Assembly (NCBI RefSeq): GCF_035594125.1
Contig: NW_026973669.1
Location: 533,501 to 597,500, forward strand
Direction: 5' to 3'
Length of the DNA stretch: 64,000 nucleotides
Source of the DNA: Scylla paramamosain
Taxonomy: Eukaryota; Arthropoda; Malacostraca; Decapoda; Portunidae
Of the stretch, positions 58,503 to 64,000 are shown in pieces. Made by a program: the position numbers and the translations under genes. How positions within the stretch are numbered: position 1 is the stretch's first letter; each line of letters opens with the position of its first letter. Under the pieces are notes generated by a model. That model did not search any database and was not told the origin of the DNA. It worked only from the letters and a program-made list of their open reading frames with translations.

Positions 58503-59085
58503 CCCTAGATCACTAAACTTGTTTCCCAGTTACACTATCACTAAACTCGGGTTTCTCACACCCATTTTGGAAAATTGAAAAACCATACCAAATACACAGA
58601 TTTATTAAAATAAACATTAACACACTTAATTTTCGGTATATAACTAATACCTAGACCTATTATTTATTACTTTTTCCCTTAATTATATTTTTCAATTAAT
58701 TTTCAAAAATAAGTATGAAAATTGAAAAAAAAATACAAAATTTAGAAAAATATTCATTATAAAAAACTAAACCGCGGACTTCCTTCTTTTGTAGTTTTTC
58801 TTACAGATGGATTAGCTCTACTCTCAGAGACTAATCCAACTAAACTAGGGTGTTACAAACCCGATCTGTAAGTAAAACGTGAGCAGTAAACTCGAGTGCA
58901 AGACACACGAATGGTAATTTATGGAAAAAACCGGTGTGCGCAGCGGAGAAACATGACTCGCCTTTGAGCTTGTGAAACACTGAAGGTACTGAAAAGTACA
59001 GAGCGGTTGTCACATGGGAACATCATGTGAACAGTATGACATCACTAGCCCCGGATGTTTCACACCCGAGATCAGTTCTCTAGGG
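58503..59085. mobile_element. piggyBac-type MITE in the LINE B 3' UTR
   Basis: Ends CCCTAGATCACT (58503) and AGTTCTCTAGGG (59085) are inverted repeats starting CCCTAGA, flanked on both sides by TTAA (58499-58502 and 59086-59089). TTAA duplication with CCCTAG-type ends is diagnostic of piggyBac. The related copy at 2.9 kb has the uninterrupted site (TTGCTTTAAAAG near 2875). The interior (583 bp, AT-rich) has no open frame, so it is non-autonomous. Subterminal regions share CGGGT(T/G)T..CACACCC-like words in inverted orientation. Confidence 0.85.
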
Positions 59086-59269
59086 TTAAAAGTGACAAAG
59101 ATTGCAATTCTTAAAATATCAGTATTAAAAACAAAATTACACGTATGATAATAGGTATGGTAAAAGTGTTAAAAGAGCAAATAAAACATTAAAAAAAATA
59201 GGAAGAGCCATAAAAAAAATGAGGCAGTTTGTGTTACTTTATTTAATTTAACTTAATTAAAATGAGGGG

Positions 59270-59432
59270 GTATTGACCACACTAACCAAGATGTCTGGGG
59301 TTGTTCGTTACGTGCCCAAGACACTGACCCCACTGACCCAGATATCTGGCGTTGTTCGTTACGTGGCCAAGACACAGACCTCAATGACCCAGGCCCCAGG
59401 ACTTGGCGTTGTTCGTCACGTGTCTTCCTCAC
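59270..59432 (-). repeat. 3' UTR minisatellite of LINE B
   Basis: Three units of 51-57 bp built on CACGTAACGAACAACGCC and TCTGGGTCAGTGGGGTCAG (minus strand). Same unit as at 2548-2700. Confidence 0.85.
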
Positions 59433-59939
59433 TTGCCTCAATGTTTTCCCAGTGCAAAAATAAAGTTCTGCCCAATATTATATTAATTACAAAACAAATA
59501 AAAAAAATAGTTAAAAGGTAATCCATAATTTGTTTAAAAGACCAGCCTTCTCCACAAGCATAAGAACCTCATGTCATGGAGAGACAGACATCTCTCCAAG
59601 TATCAGCGACATCTCAAAGGTCCCATCCTCATCGCGACAGCAGAAAAGATATCGCTACCGCAGCTTCACCAGACTGGGACACTCCACTAGAAAGTATCAC
59701 ATTGTAAGGGGAATTAAGCAGTCATCACAGAATGGTTGGGTTTCCCCAGGACATGAGGTAACCATGAGTGAAATGTGTGTGACCTGTCCGGAAACGGACC
59801 AGTGCAGTCTTTGGGCGGCGCTCCTGCACATGGATATACATCAATGGGCAGAAAGTTGCAAAGTTATCTCACCCATCTCAGTGGAGGCAACCACATCTTC
59901 CCACCTGCCCTGCCAACTGGAAAGAATGCCACTCATATA

Positions 59940-60575
59940 CTGGAGTATAAATCATGAAAGGAATTGGGGATGGAAGGAGCAACCCGAATTGCCGCCTCTT
60001 TAGCCAGCCTATCAGCCCTCTCATTCCCATGAAGTCCTACATGTGTGGATGCACAACAAAATGTTATGTGATATCCTCTGCGCTGAAGCAGGTGAATCCA
60101 CTCTAAAACAGACAAAATTAGGGAAGGGAGAGAGGAAGTAAAATGCTCCAGGGAAGACAACGCACTAAGAGAGTCACTAAAAACAGTAAAACTTGAAACA
60201 GGTAAGGTAAAAATAATGTTGGTAAGGTAAAAATAATTTTTAAGGCTAGAATAATGGCGGATATCTCTTCCGTAAAAACAGAGGCAATCCTCGGAGGGCT
60301 ACCGCCTGGACAGAAGAAAAGGAATATAACGCTATATCCCACTCCTGCATCAGAACCATTTGTGTAAACAGGGACGGAGCCAGAGTGTGTCGAAGAGTGT
60401 TCCAAAATTAAAGCACGAAACTGGTACTGTGGTAGTATTTGTTTTTTTTTTTTACTGTTAACAACAGGAGGGCAGATCAATAACCGCGAAAATTGCCAGT
60501 ACCCGACCCTTGGAAGATGAGGGGGGCAAATGGAGATGAAAGGTATATCAAAATCGCTCATGGCAGACTTGACCC
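59940..60575 (-). pseudogene. LINE B ribonuclease H domain
   Basis: Order: SAMSDFDIPFISICPPHLPR (post-RT spacer), SVPVYTNGSDAGVGYSVIF (first catalytic Asp changed to Asn: TDGS to TNGS), VFTEEISAIILALKI (Glu intact), then, after a frameshift at a duplicated GGTAAGGTAAAAATAAT word near 60205, SFTVFSDSLSALSSLEHF (Asp) and CASTHVGLHGNERADRLAKE with AA. RNase H removes template RNA in some LINE clades. This copy has lost a catalytic residue. Confidence 0.8.
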
Positions 60576-60619
60576 GATATCCAAAAGTCTTAGGAAAACT
60601 ATGGTGAACATCATATAAG

Positions 60620-61440
60620 GGAGAACGTGCATCATGAGAAACTATTGTTCAAGTGAACGACTCAGGAACTTATAGAGGTCGAGTAAAAAGGTTAAAGCTT
60701 CATAGGACATGTGGCGCAAAAAAGAATTTGGGACGTCGTCGGGCCCCAGGGATGAACCATGTCACTTGGACAAAGCCATACGTGATTCAGACCGAGAAAA
60801 TAAAACTCTCCAGCAAGGGAGGAAAAATTGATGCCAACAGCTTCCAAATGTCGACGATGAAGTGCCATATGTGTTATTGGATCCTTACTAGAGACGCTTG
60901 CAAAGTACTCACCAAACAGGTCGGCAACTGTCTTTGGGTCTGCCACCGTGCTCCCATCATGGGATAAAACAGGTGGAGGAGCAGCAGACTCTTTTGAAGG
61001 AGACTCTGTGGACTCTGTTAAAGACCTAAGTGAGTGGTGTGCAAACTGTGATGGAAGAGACATAACTTCCAAGACTCCTGCCGAGCCCTCTTTAAGGTGT
61101 GGCATGCAAGGGGACGTGCTCGTCGAAAAGCCTCCAAACAGTGGACACACCCACGATGCCGTCGAAGGCGAGAAAAGACGGCACGCTTTTCTTGAACAGC
61201 GATTGTACAGTCAGCATTCCACCATGGAACAGGACGTCTGGCCAGAGGTCTTAGGGATGGACTGAATAACACCGGGGTACAAGACATCAGTGAAGTATGT
61301 TGCAGCCTCATCACAGTTTTTTTTTTTTTTTCTACTTCATCCATTGAGTTGGCAGGAATGCTGAGATCCTTGAATAGGTGCCAATCCACCTTATCTAGCC
61401 GCCGTCGGGGAGGACGTGACTGTGGTACAGAATCAGTTGA
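60620..61440 (-). pseudogene. LINE B EN-RT linker and first RT blocks; RT palm deleted
   Basis: Blocks KVDWHLFKDLSIPANSMDEV, PVPWWNADCTIAVQEKRAVF, SRLRRHRGCVHCLEAFRRAR and, after a frameshift, VLSHDGSTVADPKTVADLFG and EYFASVSSKDPI. Then LGPDDVPNSFLRHMSYEAL (60760-60700), the first RT block (GPDDIPYAFLRHM in relatives). RT motifs A-C do not follow; sequence jumps to the post-RT spacer at about 60575, so over a kilobase has been lost. Confidence 0.75.
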
Positions 61441-61990
61441 CTACAATAAAATTGGGAAGTGATCGCTCCCAAATAGATCTGGTAAAACTTTACACTTAAA
61501 ATCAAGAAAATAATCAGAAGTACAGAAAGAGAGATCTATTGTTGTAAAAGTACTGGATTAACTGTAGAAATGGGTCATGTCTCCAGAGTTTAAAATCTGC
61601 AATCCTCGATAAAAGAACCAATTAAAAGACCACGAGGGTTGGCAGCGATATCATCCCACAAAGGATGGTGACCATAGAAGTCTCCCAATAGGGAAAAAAA
61701 AAAAAAAAAAAAGAGAGAGAAGGAAAAGCATTTAAAAGATTATCAATTTCTTTCAATAGGAACACTGAGAGGTAGATACAGACAGCACAATGAATTAAAA
61801 CTATTTATAAAAACCTTAATAGCAACAACCTTCAGCAGCGAGTGAATCTGCAGGTGGATAAAAGGAATATAATTGCGAATGTACCACCAAACCGGTGCCA
61901 CGAGTGCCACCGTGGTGGCCCTGACCAGGAAATGGAGTGGAGAAGAAAGCACGATATCCAGGAGGACTAAAGTGAGTTGATTCTATATCC
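61440..61990 (-). pseudogene. LINE B endonuclease
   Basis: One frame reads THFSPPGYRAFFSTPFPGQG and HHGGTRGTGLVVHSQLYSF (61985-61870). Another reads LKVVAIKVFINSFNSLCCLY and LPLSVPIERN (to 61743). Further on, LGDFYGHHPLWDDIAANPRG lies near 61690-61630 (GDF core) and DLSFCTSDYFLDFKCKVLPD then LFGSDHFPIL near 61540-61460 (SDH terminus). A poly(A) of 18 at 61690 interrupts it. The endonuclease nicks target DNA for insertion. Confidence 0.75.
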
Positions 61991-62009
61991 ATATCAGAAT
62001 TGGATGAAT

Positions 62010-62793
62010 CACTTTGATTACGTCTGGCTTAGGGACATCTGACGCTCCTACATGAATTTTCCTAGGCGGGACGCCCGTTGAGTCTAGGGACTCAGCAGAC
62101 CCCCGGGAACGTTTCGGGTAGGACTGAGGAGGAAACGTGGGAGAATTGTTAGTATGTGACTGTGGCGGCTTAAAAGTCTTGGAAGTCGTTCGTGGTTGGG
62201 AATCCACGGGGGCATGGACTTCTACAGTACGTACTTTTGTACGAGGAGTCTGTGATGTAGCTGGTGAAGATGCAATGGAAAGTTTTGCTAAAGATGTAAT
62301 GGAGGGCTTGGTTGAAGATGCAGAGGAGGTAACACTTTCCAAAACAGAAAACCTGTTACAGACAGTAGATGAAGAAATGAACATTCTCACAGGAACAGGA
62401 AGAAACATTTCATGGTTGAGAAAGGCAGGAAGGTGTTGCAGCCTTATTACATGTAGTAGATATAGAGGAACTAGAGTGGAGGGAGAAGGTGTGTGTTTGC
62501 CCCATTATCTTTGTCTAAAAAGAAGCTCGTGCCTGGCACTACCAAGAGTAATGAATTGCGAATGAACCAGATGAAGGATGTCCTGCTCAAGACGGTACCT
62601 CTTACAATATCGAGAGCGTAGTGGATAAGCTTCCCTGCAGAAGAAGCAATAAGGGTCTAATTCGCATTCAGGAGTAGGGTGGGAGTCAAAGGCAGAGCAA
62701 TGACCACACCGGGGAGGATTTGTACAGTTGTTCTTCCCATGACCGAACTCGTAACACCGGTAACATTGCAATGGACGATCGATGGAAGGTTTT

Positions 62794-62844
<51 letters not shown>

Positions 62845-63691
62845 TGATCTTAACACGGGGGAAAAGAACCATAGAATGTGAGCATTATCATATTACCAGT
62901 GCCTTTAATCTTGCCCACTCGTTGAACATTATCTGAACATAACTGAAGAATGTCATCTTTTGAGAGTTCGTACAGGTCCTAGTTGTAAATACATCCTTTA
63001 CAGTAACTGACAGTGTGGCTTAATAGATTCGAAGACTCCATCAGATGGGCATGGTAGATGGAGGAGCATCATCAATTGTGTTAAATCTTTAGCTTGGATC
63101 AAGACACCTTTGCCATATTTCTTGATGTTATTTGTAGGAATCTCCCTTTCTGGATATTTGGCAGCGTTAATAAGTTTCCTTGATCTTCCCTATAATATGC
63201 TACAAACCAATAAGAAGTAGGTTGGTGGCGAAATTTGGGAGCTCGTTCTTCCGCATTATCAAAGACATTAGGACAATAATCATTCTAGCTGTCAGCTACA
63301 TTGCTTGATCGAATGACCTCAGCAATAAAGTTATTCTCTCCAAGACACGGAAAATTTATTATCTCAAGAGCAGTTTTGGCAGCAACGTCTGATGTAAATG
63401 TCACGTAACACCAATTAGAGAGATTAATATTTGAGACGGTACGGAGAACTGTTCCGAAATGCTCGAGAACTGAGTGAATAGCACGGTATGACATAGAGGT
63501 ATTGACATTAATGATCATGAGTGTCAAAACAGGACTCATCAACTAACCCAAGTCGTCTTTAACTTTGGGAAACAACAGCAGTGGGAGTACAAGCTCCCGC
63601 ATGCACAACACCATCACGACCAGAGGGTGAGGTTTCGAGGGACTGGTTGACCGCCCCTCGAGAACCAGAGGAGTTTTTATATTTACCCATA
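62010..63691 (-). pseudogene. LINE B ORF1 protein: RRM-like region and three zinc knuckles
   Basis: Probable start ATG 63691 (MGKYKNSSGSRGAVNQSLET), stop at about 63555. The next frame (63542-63285) has an RRM-like fold pattern TLMIINVNTSMSYRAIHSVL, FGTVLRTVSNINLSNWCYVT and FTSDVAAKTAL. At 62771-62560 are knuckles CYRCYEFGHGKNNC, CGHCSAFDSHPTPEC and CFFCREAYPLRSRYC. The C-terminal part (62408-61983) is rich in Ser, Thr and Pro with FPPQSYPKRSRGSAESLDST. A (GA)n tract (62799-62842) lies just upstream of the knuckles. RRM plus CCHC is the usual architecture of Jockey/I-group ORF1. Confidence 0.75.
62799..62842. repeat. (GA)n microsatellite inside LINE B ORF1
   Basis: Pure GA tract interrupting the ORF1 region. 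Confidence 0.95.
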
Positions 63692-64000
63692 TGGATACTA
63701 TAAAAAATAAATTGGCTTCAGGGACCAAGGGAGACCGCTTACTGGAACAACGAAGGGAGCAAGCGCTGGCTGCCGTGAACGGGTACCTTCCCATGGAGGC
63801 CACTTGTTTTAAAAAGTGTCCCCTCGTGATTCGAAAGTTTGTCTACAACGGAGCTAAGACCTCCCCCCAAAACACATCCCAGCCCAGACACCCATCCATC
63901 CAACACAGGACGAGCTCAAAAAGGTGACCCCTCTGGTGAGCGGCACAGTTAACCTGTATTGGCAAGCCTAACTCTGGGAACCATTTAGTCTGGTCCCTCA

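Larger units (their letters stand above)
58421..64000 (-). mobile_element. Jockey-group LINE B, inserted in LINE A, 5' end beyond or near the window edge
   Basis: Minus-strand order: 5' UTR-like (64000-63692), ORF1 (63691-62010), EN (61990-61440), EN-RT linker and RT start (61440-60620), RNase H (60575-59940), 3' UTR with minisatellite (59930-58460), ending in a terminal CATAAATCATAAATC tail at 58460-58421. The RT palm is deleted. Its 3' UTR matches the plus-strand copy at 2400-2935. The (ATAAATC)-like tail joined directly to LINE A ORF1 marks the insertion point. Confidence 0.8.

Overview
This is eukaryotic DNA from an animal genome, most likely a decapod crustacean and probably a crab. The evidence is dense long (AT)n, (GA)n, (GT)n and (TTC)n arrays, many nested non-LTR, Gypsy and BEL/Pao retrotransposons, Mutator-like, PIF/Harbinger and piggyBac-type DNA transposons, a tRNA-derived SINE, and GT-AG splice signals. 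The assignment rests on repeat style and remembered family resemblance; no host marker gene was found. I see no operons, rRNA, CRISPR or ordinary single-copy host gene, so this looks like an intergenic or heterochromatin-like TE graveyard.

Layout. 0-3 kb: a CR1-type LINE (minus), then the 3' end of a Jockey-group LINE (plus). 3-15.6 kb: a Gypsy element (G1, plus) with about 970-bp LTRs, gag and a protease remnant. It is broken by a minus-strand LINE of family 'J1' in its leader, and by a Harbinger element and an L2/CR1-like LINE in its 3' LTR. 15.8-18.3 kb: a 5'-truncated J1. 19.6-21.4 kb: a split Ulp1-like protease pseudogene (minus) whose intron holds an old J1 fragment. 23.4-31.6 kb: a minus-strand Gypsy (G2) carrying a J1 insertion, which in turn carries a BEL/Pao element. 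32-46.8 kb: RT fragments, a two-ORF LINE ('P', minus) split by a full-length J1 (35217-38537), a SINE, and a scrambled J1 mosaic. 47.5-48.2 kb: a second Harbinger remnant. 48.86-51.15 kb: a nearly intact Mutator-like element with 38-bp TIRs, a 9-bp target duplication and a PHD+FLYWCH+DDE transposase frame with two stops. 51-56.9 kb: microsatellites and two large inverted repeats. 57-64 kb: two nested Jockey-group LINEs (minus), the younger carrying a piggyBac-type MITE in its 3' UTR.

How the parts relate. Most of the window can be read as layers of insertion. Three events are datable by paralogous empty sites or clean target duplications: Harbinger in the G1 3' LTR versus the G1 5' LTR, the piggyBac MITE versus the Jockey 3' UTR copy near 2.9 kb, and the full-length J1 with its ACCTAC duplication. 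J1 is the dominant family, with eight copies in both orientations at very different ages. Nearly every coding frame carries stops, frameshifts or lost catalytic residues. The best-preserved frames are the J1 EN-RT ORF, the BEL integrase, the L2-like RT (YVDD changed to YVDC) and the Mutator transposase.
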